Below, piece after piece: positions 1 to 11,633 of a stretch of DNA of 64,000 nt. The notes below the pieces were generated by a model. The model did not search any database and was not told the DNA's origin. It was given only the letters and a program-made list of their open reading frames with translations. This DNA is from Schistosoma haematobium. Taxonomy: Eukaryota > Platyhelminthes > Trematoda > Strigeidida > Schistosomatidae. The stretch is taken from the NCBI RefSeq assembly GCF_000699445.3, contig NC_067200.1, positions 3,450,450-3,514,449 of the forward strand, in the 5' to 3' direction. The position numbers and the translations under genes were made by a program. The first letter of the stretch is position 1, and each line of letters begins with the position of its first letter.

Positions 1-328
1 GATTGTTAGATCAAATTTACATATTACTGAGGTGCTCATTTATATTCAGGTAAATTTGGATCTTAATTTAAGTGGAATCTAATCTTATTTCAATGAAGTG
101 GTATTATGTGGGACATCCAAATCCCAAGTTTAAATGTGCTATCTAACAGTTGAATATCTTGTTCTATAAAAATTAAGTTGCCACTCCAAAGAGAGAATAT
201 GTTGTTTGATTCCCTGTTATATATAAAAAGTAGGAAATTCTACTTCAGTGACCCGTTGGTTTGACTCTAGTTTAAAAGAACAAATGAGTATTCCATGAAC
301 ATAATTTTTCCCGTTTAGTTCTGTATAC

Positions 329-1200
329 TACACCTAAACTAACACCGTTCACAATCGAACAGGAGTCAAACAAACTATCATTCTGGGATATATTAATCAC
401 TAGAACCGACATAGGAAAACTGGAAACTCAAGTGAATAGGAAACCGACCCATACATATCAAATTCTCAACTATAATAGCAACAACCCAAGAGCTCACAAA
501 ATCAACTGTGCACACTTTGTTCAAAAGGGCGAGGACACACTGCAGCACGAAAAAGTGAAGAGAAATACCTGAAAGACGTATTTCAAATAAACGGCTACCC
601 GATCAACTTCATCAAAAAATACCAACCGTACGCAGCATCAGAACCCAAGTCAAGCACAGAAATCAACAAAAGGATCGCCCTACCGTACATAAAAGGCATA
701 TCAGAAACCGCAACGAGACTGCTGAAAACCTTCGGGATAGGTGTGGCACACAAACCGACAAAATCAATACAATCAATCTTATGCAAACCAAAGGATGAAA
801 TAACAAAGGAAGACAAATCAAACATCATCTACAAAATAAATTTTGCCAACTGTGAAAAACACTACATCGGACAAAGAGGACGCCCCCTTCACCTTCATGA
901 ACATCAATTAGCAGTCAAAAGCCATGATACTTCTTCACTTATATCAATACACGTGGACAACTGCAAACACTCATTCGATTGGGAAAATATGGAAATATTG
1001 GACAGGGGAAATTCCCAAAACACCAGAGAATTTTTAGAAGCCTGGTACTCAGGTCAATCAGCAATCAACAAGCACATTGAAATCGATCCAATTTACCAAC
1101 CAATCAGGAATGTTATACACAAATATAGGAACATAAATCAAACCAATAGGAGACAACCAAAACAAAGAAGTAAACAGTGACAAATTCAAAGTCAATAAGA
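329..1200 (+). mobile_element. Penelope-like element, 3' part: end of RT, linker and GIY-YIG endonuclease
   Basis: This is a 5'-truncated Penelope-like retroelement, of the kind called Cercyon in schistosomes. From about 340 a readable frame runs through the end of the reverse transcriptase (RKPTHTYQIL, 'HKINC'). A frameshift near 550 separates it from the linker (EKYLKDVFQINGYPINFIKK) and then the endonuclease, open to the stop at 1180. The GIY-YIG signature is visible as YKINFANC, HYIGQRGRPL and EHQLAV, followed by a downstream FDWENMEILDRG block and the REFLEAW glutamate region, which is how Penelope endonucleases look. The usual RT core is absent, so the copy is dead. It lies in no host gene and is followed by a hammerhead-like motif at 1278-1326. 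I am confident of the class; the family name is inference. Confidence 0.85.
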
Positions 1201-1277
1201 ACTAATCAACATCGAGGTGTACAGAACAAGCCGTGAAATGCGTATGGGGGAATTCGAACACTTCGCTTCTATCTGAA

Positions 1278-1326
1278 GTTTGTGCTGATGTTGTTCAGAA
1301 GAACGATGAAAGCTCCACGACCAAAC
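1278..1326 (+). ncRNA. hammerhead-like ribozyme remnant in the Penelope 3' region
   Basis: This stretch is nearly identical to the better preserved motif at 61921-61972: GTTTGTG, then CTGATG, a GTTC-AGAA-GAAC hairpin, GAAA, then AGCTCC and the CCAAAC partner strand. Relative to the 61.9 kb copy it lacks three bases between the conserved CTGATG and stem II, which removes the last A of the catalytic core. It lies about 100 nt past the Penelope ORF, in sense orientation. It is probably inactive. Confidence 0.6.
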
Positions 1327-1380
1327 CATCCAGATCAGAGAACGAAACTCCATCAAAATGACTAGTGAGTCGCTACATTG

Positions 1381-2284
1381 ACAGAGTACACATACTTGTA
1401 AATAGTTATCTAGACATCATAGTGTCTACATCATAGGTCCAAGAAATTTCACTGTGCCCTATAGATTATGAGATCAATACATATTACGGGTGGTTTTAAT
1501 CTTTATTTCTGTATGGTCCTGTGTAATGAGTCTCAGTTATCAAATGGTATCTTGTTAAAGAAATACGTAGTTCAAATGCAACATCTCAATAACAAACAGA
1601 AATGAACAAACTTATGTTTCACTAACCTCACTGCTTATATTAATTGTACATAACCGACGAGATTTCCTCGAGTATTGTTAGGAACTCTTTATAGAACCCA
1701 GCTACTCATATTGCTTAGTATTCTTCGGATACCTTACTCCACTCGACTAGTTCTCAAATCAGAACATGGTTGAACAGGAACGTAATTATATTCCAAATAA
1801 ACAAGATTGGATGGGATTAACAGGTACAATAAGAAAAATGTCAGTATACTTATAATTTCACATGAGAAGGTTCTTAAGTCTTCTCGAATTATTCGCCAGC
1901 GCTGATAGGCTAAGAATGAACCAGTTAACGTGTCCTAGCGTCATCCTGCATGTAACATGCAATAATCCAATACATCGCTTGCTAACGAGTAGAACTATCA
2001 ATTTCTATATTTCACTAGTTTGTTGTACCTTGGTGACGAACATTACAAAACTTAATTAAAATATGAACCGCAGGTTAGGAATCAGTTACTCATAATCAAT
2101 TTAGAACCTCTCACAAATGTGCTTAATCTCAAGTTGACGCACTATGATAGCACAGAGATAATACTAGTAAGATGAATAACAAAGGAGTGTAAATAAGAAT
2201 AGTATCAATAATAGGAAACAAATAAATATATATAGATTTCCTAGGAAATCTTAGATTGCACTGAACAGCTTGAGAGAATGAATG
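1381..2284. other. AT-rich non-coding stretch
   Basis: No coding pattern, RNA gene or recognisable repeat was found here. The longest open stretch (1862-2059) has no family resemblance and composition no different from its surroundings. Confidence 0.4.
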
Positions 2285-2455
2285 GATATACACTAATGTT
2301 ACTAATCCTAAGCCCTGTCATCCAAGATCACGATTATCACGCGAACCCTAATTAAGTAGTCTGCATATACCACCATGACTTAAATTAGTGGGAAGTAGTT
2401 TCATAAACTAGTGAATTGTTTTAGCTTCTTCATTCCTAGCTTCCTTTTAACCTAC
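2285..2455 (-). pseudogene. degraded 3' remnant of an RTE-like LINE
   Basis: The plus strand resembles the better preserved reverse-oriented LINE ends at 49850-49990 and 39030-39180 (an '...atcac/atcgcg...acccta' and 'agtctgcat' series in the same order). Read on the minus strand it corresponds to the end of the LINE ORF and early 3' UTR. It is too decayed for an open frame. Confidence 0.4.
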
Positions 2456-2642
2456 CTCAACATAGATCAGTACTGCGAATTGGAGCAGGTAGGTAATGAT
2501 TAGAAAGATTTGTGGTAAACTTAACAGAAATGTACCGCTTCTAACTACAACAGCAATAATATACAGTTAAACGAACAGATTACTTTTTGAATGTGATCTC
2601 ATTTATGTGAGAAAAGAGAAACTCAAAATTTCATCAGTACTT

Positions 2643-2648
2643 TTTATT
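2643..2648 (-). promoter_or_regulatory. poly(A) signal of the GST gene
   Basis: AATAAA on the minus strand lies about 60 nt past the GST stop codon (2708-2710), which suits a short schistosome 3' UTR. Confidence 0.6.
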
Positions 2649-2707
2649 TAGTAAACACACATATAAAAAGCATTCAATAATGTTCACCAAAAAGAGTCAT
2701 TGTTAAT

Positions 2708-5700
2708 TTATTTTGGAGGAGCATCTCCACCACCAAAAATGGCGGACCAGCCTTGCAGAGGCCATTTTATGTGCCTGTCAGAATTCAGGTAGTTCTTGAT
2801 TGGTGGTAAATTCTAGTTTTAAGAACAAAAAAAATAATTAAATGAGAATTCGTCAGGTTAAACGAGAGCCAAGTACATATTATTATGAACTTACTTCTAT
2901 ACGCTGTTTGAAACTAATTAGTTTTGGAAATGCATCCAAGCACTTTGGGTCCATGTATAAAACTACATCAAGAGCGTCGTACAGCATGAAGTCAACATGA
3001 GTCACCTATAAAAACAAATGGGTTATAAAAAAATTGAAGTGGTTATACTAGTTTTCTAGAGCTGAACTTAAACCAATAGACATTATGACAATTTTTAAGG
3101 GATTTATGAAATAAAATTGTAGGTATTAATGCCAAGGTTGAACTTGATAGTCTTACATAAATTGAGCATTGGGTAGAAAATCATATTTCTAACGTTTCGT
3201 GACTTAATGTAAGCCACTTATTCGAAGTAAATAAATAACTGAATTAAATTAACACAAGTTTAAATAGTATAAATGAAACAATGAAATTGTGTTTATAGAC
3301 TTCATATTAGGCTAGCACATGACTATTTACGGATAGGACCTTATAGAAGTTTGATTGTTATTGCATTTAAAAGCATTGTTTTTGCCTGACAAGAATTTAA
3401 CACTGTGCTTTCTATATTAGATAGATACAGTTAAATCAAGAAATTACAAGCTAAATGGATAAAATCTGGTAACTTACATTATCACCATTCAAATATATTT
3501 TGTGAGATAAACGATTTTCAAACATTTTCAGCATTCCAGGGAGTTGGTTGAGAAAACCAACTTTGAGAGTTTCCTTGAAATAAATGAATTTAAAGTCTAT
3601 CTTACAAATTCTTTATTATATGCAATTCTTGAAACACCAAGTCTGATATCCAAAACGGCTCCCTCAAGCATAGAAATTTCTGCACGTTCTTTGGGACAAC
3701 CACCCACTATGAATATAGATTATGGTATTTTAATTTACACATATTGTGTTTATCAGCTATATAACGTAAAATAGCCATAGACTGTGTTAATTTAACATCA
3801 CCATCAATATAATAAGGTAGCTAAATTAGTAAACTATCATAGCAAAATAGTTGTTTTACATTAGGAAATTCCAGACCTAAATTGAACTTTTCGTTTCGCC
3901 AGACATCACCATCATTGCGATCATACAAACGCTCTTCATATACTTCGCCAACATATTCCAAAAGAAGACGAGTCGGTTGTACAAGCTAAACGAAAAAATC
4001 AGGTTTTAAAATTGTACAAAAGTTCATATAACGCAGTAGACAATAATTATCATCTGCCGAAATCATAATCTAATTAAATGATAACACGAAAATTATAAAA
4101 ATTAATTGAGTAAGCCGGTGAATTTCTAAGTGAAGTCACGAGTTCACATGTTTCGAAAAGTCCATCCTATAAACGGTGCATAAAAGTGGAGCTTTAGAAA
4201 CTAAGTGGTTTTATTGTCTTAACTCGAAACTATTTCATTTCTAGAAAAAAAGTTTTTAAAGAACGTTTTTGCCACATCACGATGTATGAATTTACGAAGT
4301 AATAGTACTTGTGTCTGTAAGAGTCGAATCTCGGTCCCATTGCTTTAGTAGTACACCTTGACTTAAAATGTGATCGTTTATTATGAGCTGATTTTGTGAA
4401 TTTCGAACATAAAGTTAGGCATGATACAACACAATGACCGTTTTTATAGGAAACGAGTTTTAAATAAATCGGTAGTGATTTACAGTCAAATGAAATATTA
4501 AGGCTTGTGCTTGGAAATTTGGAAAATGCATTTTTTTATATAAAGTCTGTATATCGTTAAAGATATATGACAACTAGACTACCCTACCCATGAAACGATG
4601 GGCACATATTATTCAATTAGATGTTATTGGGGACAAACAAAGATGACTAACCGAATGTACTCAACTCGTAACAGCTTTTATAAGGAAACAGATGTTTATT
4701 GGCATCTACCTTTGGATCACTGACACGAGAACCACACTGTCAACGTCACAAGATTTAATTGTGTGTGACCATTGGTTAAAACTATCCCTCCTTAAAAACA
4801 TTTTGGACGTCAAATTTGCGGACTTTTACCAAACCCGGATTTTTAATTATAGACTAATAATCAAGATGTCGCTTGGTGAAAACGATGATTGATAACATGG
4901 CAAAAATGCATGCTTACTCGTTATCTTGGTACCTAACTCATAATAAGCAGTGATCTCAAAAATACTAGAAACTGTAAGGCTGCTGCTGCAAAAGGCTACA
5001 GGGTATTATCGGCTATTCGTATGTTTTTTCAGTAGTTAGATGAAGAAATGTTTAGATTATTATACCCGACTTTTATGAGACCGCATTTGGAATATGGGAT
5101 TCAAGCAGAGAATCATTGTTTTAATTATAAGGCGGATATGCAGGAACGAGTTTAACGAAGAGGGACTAAAATGTTGAAAGCTCTCTTTGGCTTATCTTAT
5201 GAAGACAGACTGAGACACCTCAACTTATTTCCGTTATATTACCGCAGAATACGTGGTGACATTTGCTTATCATATGCTGAACGATGACTTTGGCATCAAT
5301 ATGCCTTACCTTTTCCATCCGTCTAGGGCTGATCGTTTGAGGGGACATTCGAAGAATGTCCAAAAACCGAGATCAAATCGTCTAGGTCTGGAGTTTTGTT
5401 TGTCGCACCGAGTAGTGAATTACCGGAATTCCCTACCAGGACACGTAATATCAACACTTCCTGTTGGTATATTTAAAACGAGACTGGACCTCCAGTATTA
5501 CAAACCGCAAGGATTAATATAGGTTGGTAGAACTCTTATCCTTATTACCGAAGACTGAATATTAGACTGAGTGGTCACAAACTCAGTTATTTGTCTACCA
5601 AGGAGTCACTGACAGATATGTCACATCGATGATTTCTATATACCCATAATTCTTCTTACAATAACTGTTGTCGCACTAGGCGAAATTAGTTAGCTCGAAG

Positions 5701-7879
5701 AGCATTGATATGAAGCACTGTGGGGAGACAGTACTGCCGCATCATTAGTGGAGGACGACTTTGGGAAGGCCCAAGTGTTCTCGAACTACTTTAGCAATGT
5801 ATATACCATAGAAGCACCCTTCCCGTCAGCGCATACAAATCCCCCCACACATACACTGGAGAGCGTGAACATTAAAGAACTCGATGTATTTGGTCTGCTA
5901 AATAAGCTTGACATAGGTAAATCCACGGGGCCCGATGGATTAAATTTTAGGCTACTGAATGAATTATCTAACTTCGTTGCGAACCCATTAAGTATATGCT
6001 TTAACCTACCTGTAACGCAGGGTCGTTTACCAAAACACTGGAAGAACGCCATAGTAAGTCCTGTCTTCAAAACAGGTACAAAACATAAACCTGAGAATTA
6101 CCAACCTGTTAGCCTAACTAGTGTGGTTGTTAAAATCTTAGAAAAGATTATTCGGAAGGAGCTGTTTAAGTACCTCAATGAAAACCGGATCCTTTCGGAG
6201 AAACAGCACGGTTTCAGAATAGGTTATTCTTGTCTCACCAACTTATTAGTCGCTCATGAAAGCTGGTGCGCTCTTAAGGACCGAAAGTTACCTGTAGACA
6301 TAGCCTACATTGATTTCAGCAAAGCTTTTGACAAAGTTCCGCACAACCGGTTGTTATATAAGCTAAGAAATGTCGGAATTAGAGGCAATCTATTGATGTG
6401 GATAAAAGACTTCCTAGTTGGGCGTCAACAAAGAGTAAGGGTGAACTCAAAGTTATCTAGCTGGGAAACTGTGCTTAGTGGAGTGCCCCAGGGTATGGTT
6501 TTGGGGCCAGTGCTATTCCTCTTGTATGTAAATGACCTTCCTCGTCTACTATCATCATCAGTCTTGCTATAATATGCTGACGACGTCAAGATATGGAGAA
6601 CGATACGATGTGAGGGTGATAGCTTGGAACTCCTAACTGACCTGAAGAAATTATCTGAATAGTCTAAAACCTGGCAGTTGCCGATAAATACTTCCAAGTG
6701 TGTTGTGATGCATATCGGTCATCAAGGTACAGATACATACATGATGAATAACACTGAGCTACCTGTCGTCCAGACACATAATGACTTAGGAGTCATCGTT
6801 AGCTAAGACTTAAAGGCTACTGCACACTGTCGTGCAATAGCCGCCAAAGGTTTAAGAACCTTATGGTCAATACCTAGGGCTTTATTCATATCGACGCTAA
6901 AACGCTTTTGACTTTGTATAGTGTTTGTACGTCCTAAACTTGAGTACTGCATACAAGCAACTTGCCCCTGCTTAAAAAAAGACAGTGAGCTTCTGGAAAA
7001 GGTTCAAAGAACAGCAACTAAGCTGATTCCCGGAATAGTGAAGCTTCCGTACGAAGTTCGACTGGTCAAGCTAACCCTTTTCCCGTTGTCATATCGCAGA
7101 ACTAGAGGCGACTTGATTACAGTCTTCAGATTGCTTAGTGATAAATTTGCACCTGATATGCCCTCATTTTTCTTGTCTTCCGAAAGAGAATTTACAAGGA
7201 CACTTCAAAAAAGTTCACAAACCCAGAACAGATTACTTGTCAGCTGAACATTGACTTTCCCATCGAATCATCGAGTGGAATTCATTACCTCAGCACGTGG
7301 TTGAGGCTCTATCCGTCGACTCTTTCAAAAGAAAGTCGGATCAACTGAGAGACTTACATTGCCAGGACTAACACAGGCCATCAAGCATTGTCCTTTCCAA
7401 ACTGAAACTCTCTACAGGTTGGAACATTTCCAAACAAATACAGAGGTTGATATTAAGAACTAAAATTAAAGCACGAACTATCACTTTGAATCTGCTGAAA
7501 GAACATACACATATCACAGTACTGTGACAGTACAACGAACAGCAAGTTATAACATGAAATCCAAATATTTTTCATATAAACTTTAAACAACAAAGTTGGG
7601 CTTCAGAAGAAACTGAAAGGATCTCGACGAATTTTGGGGGAACATGAGGTCTAAACTGGTTTTCTTTAATTCATGGAGAAGGATATTTTTTGTCTCAATT
7701 TAGAAGTCATTAAAAAAGTAGTGAGACATGATTACCTTAGGCCTGGTACGAATAAATGACTCTTGTTTAACTCGAAGATATATCTTTGAGTGGAAAATGT
7801 ATTGGAGAAGTGTAAAAGCAGAACTTAAAAACAAAACACTCACGCCTCTGATTTTCCAGTAACCGAGTTTAGGAGCCAT
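2708..7879 (-). CDS. GST26: mu-class glutathione S-transferase, 26-kDa schistosome type, 7 coding exons
   Basis: The enzyme conjugates glutathione to electrophiles and is a major cytosolic detoxification protein of flukes. Exons in transcript order on the minus strand are 7879-7844, 3985-3860, 3820-3739, 3706-3606, 3573-3478, 3005-2895 and 2812-2708. All junctions are GT-AG and the phases join into 218 codons, the usual mu-class length. The N-terminus [12 protein letters not shown] carries the catalytic Tyr7. PNLPYYIDG (around residues 53-61) supplies the cis-proline loop, and TQSMAI (66-71) the glutathione-binding Gln-Ser. The all-helical C-terminal domain ends in [18 protein letters not shown]. 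Two introns (3707-3738 and 3574-3605) are only 32 nt. Intron 1 is 3.9 kb and full of CR1-like LINE sequence on the opposite strand. The start is the ATG at 7879; a TTG two codons upstream is not needed. No stop or frameshift was seen, so the gene looks functional. Confidence 0.95.
3193..3219. repeat. 27-nt exact repeat shared with 37234-37260
   Basis: A 27-nt stretch beginning cgtttcgtgacttaatg is identical at 37234-37260, with an 'atatttc' also shared just upstream. This copy lies in GST intron 6, the other in GTPBP1 intron 2. It is probably the surviving end of an old interspersed repeat. Confidence 0.55.
3574..3605 (-). other. GST micro-intron, 32 nt
   Basis: Begins GTAAG and ends TTTCAAG on the minus strand, and contains an in-frame stop. 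Removing it joins NKEF to ETLKV without changing frame (phase 0). Confidence 0.85.
3707..3738 (-). other. GST micro-intron, 32 nt
   Basis: Begins GTAAAT and ends TTCATAG on the minus strand. It splits a leucine codon (T|TG), giving HNM-L-GGCP across the junction, the sequence expected for this enzyme family. Confidence 0.85.
4940..5560 (+). pseudogene. CR1-like LINE, 3' end of the RT ORF
   Basis: Readable LINE C-terminal blocks occur in order: [10 protein letters not shown], a [20 protein letters not shown] block, [10 protein letters not shown], and an open piece 5253-5522 with [19 protein letters not shown] and FKTRLDL. Internal stops and a frameshift break the frame. It sits in GST intron 1 on the strand opposite the gene, just before a second CR1-like fragment. 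Confidence 0.75.
5700..7375 (+). pseudogene. CR1-like LINE reverse transcriptase with several stop codons
   Basis: The main open piece (5748-6572) carries the RT fingers and palm: [11 protein letters not shown], then [19 protein letters not shown] and [16 protein letters not shown] stop codon at 6570-6572 falls just before the catalytic YADDVKIW motif (about 6573-6596), and more stops follow. A last open piece (6921-7247) has RPKLEYCIQ and SYRRTRGDL, and decayed coding sequence runs on to about 7375. The upstream endonuclease is missing. The element lies in GST intron 1 in antisense orientation to the gene. Related decayed sequence occurs on the minus strand at 55495-56110. Confidence 0.85.
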
Positions 7880-8159
7880 GATCAACGGATGAGTACAACT
7901 TCAAATGAGTTTCATGACATATATATTCAATTTGTTTTACTAATCATAAGAATTATCTGATTAACATCCAATATCATTGTGAATGTTAATACAGAAAAGT
8001 TGACTTCGTAGAACTAGCTCGTTGGCGTCAATTTGCATCTCACATATTTTTTGTTCAAGTTACGTTTATCAAAACCTCCGACTTCAGGCGTGCTAGTCAG
8101 CTGTCATATTAAGTTTTGCTTTCCCGTTGTGGACATAGACTAATGATCAAAAATTGCTA

Positions 8160-9960
8160 ATCGACTCTGTCTTGGGAAATCCTTTCTAGTTGTTTTCACT
8201 TCCTATTCATCCTATCCATATCTGTTCCAGTTCTCTACTCGGTATGTTCTTCGGCCTTCCACTTTTCGGTTTTCCTTTCAGGATTCCAGGCTAGGGATTA
8301 CCTAATGATACAGTTTGGTGATATCTGCATTGTATGGTCTGTCCACTTATTTTCCTGATTTCCAGTTCAGCTGGAAGTTGGTTTATCCTCTCCCACAGTA
8401 GGCTGTTGCTGATGGTATCTGACCAACAGATATTGAGTAACTCGCGTAAACAGTTGTTTATAAATACCTGTGTACTTTTGATGACAGTTACAGTAGTTCT
8501 CCACTTTTCATCTCTGTGCAATGGAACTGTCTTGACGCTTGTTTTGAAGATTCTGAATTTGATATTGGTTGACAATCTTTTTGAGTTCCGTATGTTCGTC
8601 AAGTGTAGGAGTGCAGTCCTTACTTTACTAACCATTGCTTTTATGTCCGAATCAGATCCTCCGTGTTTATCGATGATGATGTCCAGGTAAGTAACAATGT
8701 CTACCCATTCCAGAGCTTCCTTATCATGATCTTGCTTGTCCCTTTGTGTATGTTAAGGCCCACTGTCACAGAATTTGATGCTACACTGGCTGCCTTCCCC
8801 TGCATTTGTTGGTGTGTATGCGATGGAAGAGCTAGGTCACCTGCAAAGTCCAAATCGTCTAGTTGTATCCAACCTGTCTATTGTATTCCTTGCTTCTTCT
8901 GAGACGTGGTCTTCATAATCCGATCGACGACAGCAAAATGCCTTTGTATGAGACCGGTTTTTACTCGCAATGTAACCGTCAGCCGACCTCTATTCACGAC
9001 TTACGGTGTAGTCCGTCGTATGAGTTCCATATGATGTTGAAGATCTTGTCAGGTACACCACGGTGTCAAGGCAGGGTCTCTAAGGTTCTCCTATCCACGT
9101 TGTTGAATGCTTTCTCATGGTTAAGGAAGTTGATGTATAGTGATGAGTTCCATTCGAATGATTATTCAACAATGATCCTTGAAGTTGAGATTTTTTGTAC
9201 ACGACCTTTTCTTACAAAATCTGGTCTGATGATCTCAAAGTTCGGAGTCTACTGAATCTTTCATTCAATTTAATAACAATCTATTGAAAACTTTTCCTGG
9301 TACTGATGTTAGTGTGGTGCTTCTGTAGTTTTTACACTTGCTGAGATTGCCTTTCTTTGGTATCTTGATCAGGTGTCCTTTTCAGTCTGTTGACGCTTGT
9401 TCTTCCTCTCAAATCTTCCCGAGTAAAACTTAAAGCATCTACGTCTGACTTCAATGCTTCAGGTGGTACGTTGTCTGGTCCAGCTGTTTTCCCACACTTG
9501 ATTTGTCTGGTATGCACGCTGATTTCTTCTATTATTGCTGGAGCGGTATCTATTGGAAGGTGTGAGTGTGTTGCTTTGATATCCGGTAGGTTCAGTGGTG
9601 CTGGCCTTGCTGTTATTTCTTTCTTGAATCTTGACCAGTGTTTCGATGGAGATCCATTCTTTATTATGGTGTTTCATCCTGCAGAGCACTTCCTGGCATG
9701 TTGAAGTTGGTTCTTCTTTAGCTCTTTTACTTTTGCTCACCTTAGTAGTTCCCTCTACTTTAAATAAATCGTGTAAGGCATGGAACCTTTTGCTGAGGGT
9801 TGTTCTGGATTCGTTGAGTTTATGAATATCTCAATGGAAAGTAGTTATGAACTTTTGTATTGCTGTTTTTCCAGTTGCCCGGTGCTTCTTTAACTTAATT
9901 TTCATCTTGGACCAAAATCAACTGGTGATCTGAAACCATGAAAGCTCTTCACTTTGTTCT
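8160..9960 (-). pseudogene. SR2/Perere-3-like RTE LINE, minus strand, internally deleted
   Basis: On the minus strand the order is: endonuclease-RT linker (a HHNKEWISIETLVKIQER block near 9620-9700), RT entry motif CGKTAGPDNVPPEALKSD (9430-9500), remnants of the middle RT, then the C-terminal region (8290-8640) with KVRTALLHLTNI, INNCLRELLNI and SNSLLWERINQLPAE. Large pieces are missing between these blocks and the frames differ. The same family recurs at 35370-36055, 47115-48010, 56340-56575 and 59085-61050. It ends about 300 bp upstream of the GST start codon. Confidence 0.8.
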
Positions 9961-10293
9961 CACATCTGCCACTGACCCTTCCTAACACTTATACTCTGAT
10001 TGGTAAACTACACTTTATACTATAGTTGACAGAGGCACTGCATCGATGCCTTACCCACAGTCCATAACTTGTAACTACCTGATAAGCTTGTAAAATGGTA
10101 CTTATGGAAATAGTGTTTTCCAACAGGATGTGAAACACAGAACATTGTGTAAGGTGTAATATATATCCAAAAATAAGCTTAAATGAGCCTAACATCACTA
10201 AAGGAGGGAGGGTGGAGTTACTGACCAGCAAGCATTGATGGTGAGGGCGATGACTTCAATCTACCCATGTTTGTGGGGCAGAACATTTTGTTT

Positions 10294-10297
10294 GCAT
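10294..10297. repeat. target site duplication, left copy (GCAT)
   Basis: GCAT directly precedes the 5' LTR and recurs at 15542-15545 directly after the 3' LTR. Confidence 0.7.
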
Positions 10298-10618
10298 TGT
10301 AGCGGTAAATAAATCCCCAAAATAAATAGCACTAAGTTTTCGGCATTGGATGCTGACCATATGTTTTAGTGGACTCATCTAGCTGAAGGCGCTCGGTCAG
10401 GTATCTACACCAGATCACGTGTGGTAACGCCGTGCTCAACATCAACCACAATCGCTAGCCAGTTTAGATCAGAGAATCCCGATATATTGGTCATCGCCAA
10501 ATATACTCTTCCAATCTCCTCGACTCTGTCTTTTGATTTCTCTGGGCGGGAACGAAATATATTAGAAGGTGTTACTGGTAGAAGCGTTGTCAAACACTGA
10601 ATACCTGTGACATCATCA
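10298..10618 (+). repeat. 5' long terminal repeat, 321 bp
   Basis: Starts TGTAGCGG and ends CATCATCA, with the standard TG...CA ends. It matches 15221-15541 except for one C/T difference. Confidence 0.95.
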
Positions 10619-10619
10619 T

Positions 10620-10637
10620 TGGTGAGCCCGACGTGAT
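10620..10637 (+). promoter_or_regulatory. primer binding site, tRNA-Trp
   Basis: TGGTGAGCCCGACGTGAT begins two bases after the 5' LTR. It is complementary to the conserved 3' end of eukaryotic tRNA-Trp including CCA, with one mismatch (G where the tRNA predicts C). I recalled the tRNA sequence and did not align it. Confidence 0.75.
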
Positions 10638-10799
10638 CTGGTACACCTAATTGCAACTGTGAGTCTGTTCCTTTTTGGGATTTTTATATATCATTGCCTT
10701 ATTTTTTTATTTTTTTAAAACATTGTGAATTTTTTTTTCGTGTTTTTTCCTGGATATATATATTTTCCCCTCGTTCATTATCGTACTTCATACTTCATC

Positions 10800-11633
10800 A
10801 TGACTGAACAGACACCTAAAGTACTCAAGCTTAAGACTTTGTCCCCGCCTTCTTTTCAACTGATGCCTTTCTGGCCCGACAACATCGAAGCCTGGTTTTG
10901 CTACGCTGAAGCCGACTTCTCCGAGCACGGCGTGATCGACACACGTGCACAATTCCTCGCAGTAGTCAAGGCACTACCGCGCGAATTCAACAGGTACGTA
11001 ACACCTAGTATGTTTACTAGTGATGTTTCCGATCCTTACGAAATCTTAAAACGCTCGATTCTTAAACGAGGAGACCTAACCGATCGACAAAGGTTAGATC
11101 AACTCTTCAACAATATCGACCTGCAACATGGTTCTGCAACGGACATGTTGCAACGGATGAGAGAGGTAATAGGCCCAAGAACTTTCGACGAAGGCCTATT
11201 CAAACAACTCTTCTTGTCAAAACTTCCCCAACAGGTGCAAGCAGTTCTGGTCTCGTTCCAGAACAATGCCTTAGACGAGCTAGCTGCATCTGCCGACCGC
11301 ATTTTAGAAATTACGAAACCTTCTACTACCGAGGTATTTTCAGTCAAAGAAAAACCTCAAACGACTCAGAATGATATAAACGACTTATGTCACACACTCA
11401 CGCGTTATCTTAGTCTTCGTAACGACCGTAAGAGATCGCGCACACCACGTAGAAGCATTTCTCGTAAACGATCTGTCTCTAGACCACGAGAGACAGATAA
11501 CCCCGACTGGTGCTGGTATCATAACCAGTATGGAAAGCTTTCCAGAAATTGCAGAAAACCCTGCAATTTTCCCAACACGAAACCGACTGATTCGAAAAGC
11601 AATTCGGGAAACTTCCAAGCCGGCACGCGTTAA
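10800..11633 (+). CDS. gag: Gag of the LTR retrotransposon
   Basis: The structural protein that packages the element RNA. The ATG at 10800 is preferred over upstream codons because it begins [14 protein letters not shown], the start of sequence with Gag character; it gives about 277 residues. The middle ([17 protein letters not shown] to about [13 protein letters not shown]) is the capsid-like domain. A basic Arg/Ser stretch ([17 protein letters not shown]) precedes the zinc knuckle [18 protein letters not shown], of C-x2-H-x9-C-x3-C form. The stop at 11631-11633 follows a slippery heptamer at 11606-11612, so Pol is probably made by -1 frameshifting. There are no internal stops. Confidence 0.9.
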   Translation: MTEQTPKVLKLKTLSPPSFQLMPFWPDNIEAWFCYAEADFSEHGVIDTRAQFLAVVKALPREFNRYVTPSMFTSDVSDPYEILKRSILKRGDLTDRQRLDQLFNNIDLQHGSATDMLQRMREVIGPRTFDEGLFKQLFLSKLPQQVQAVLVSFQNNALDELAASADRILEITKPSTTEVFSVKEKPQTTQNDINDLCHTLTRYLSLRNDRKRSRTPRRSISRKRSVSRPRETDNPDWCWYHNQYGKLSRNCRKPCNFPNTKPTDSKSNSGNFQAGTR

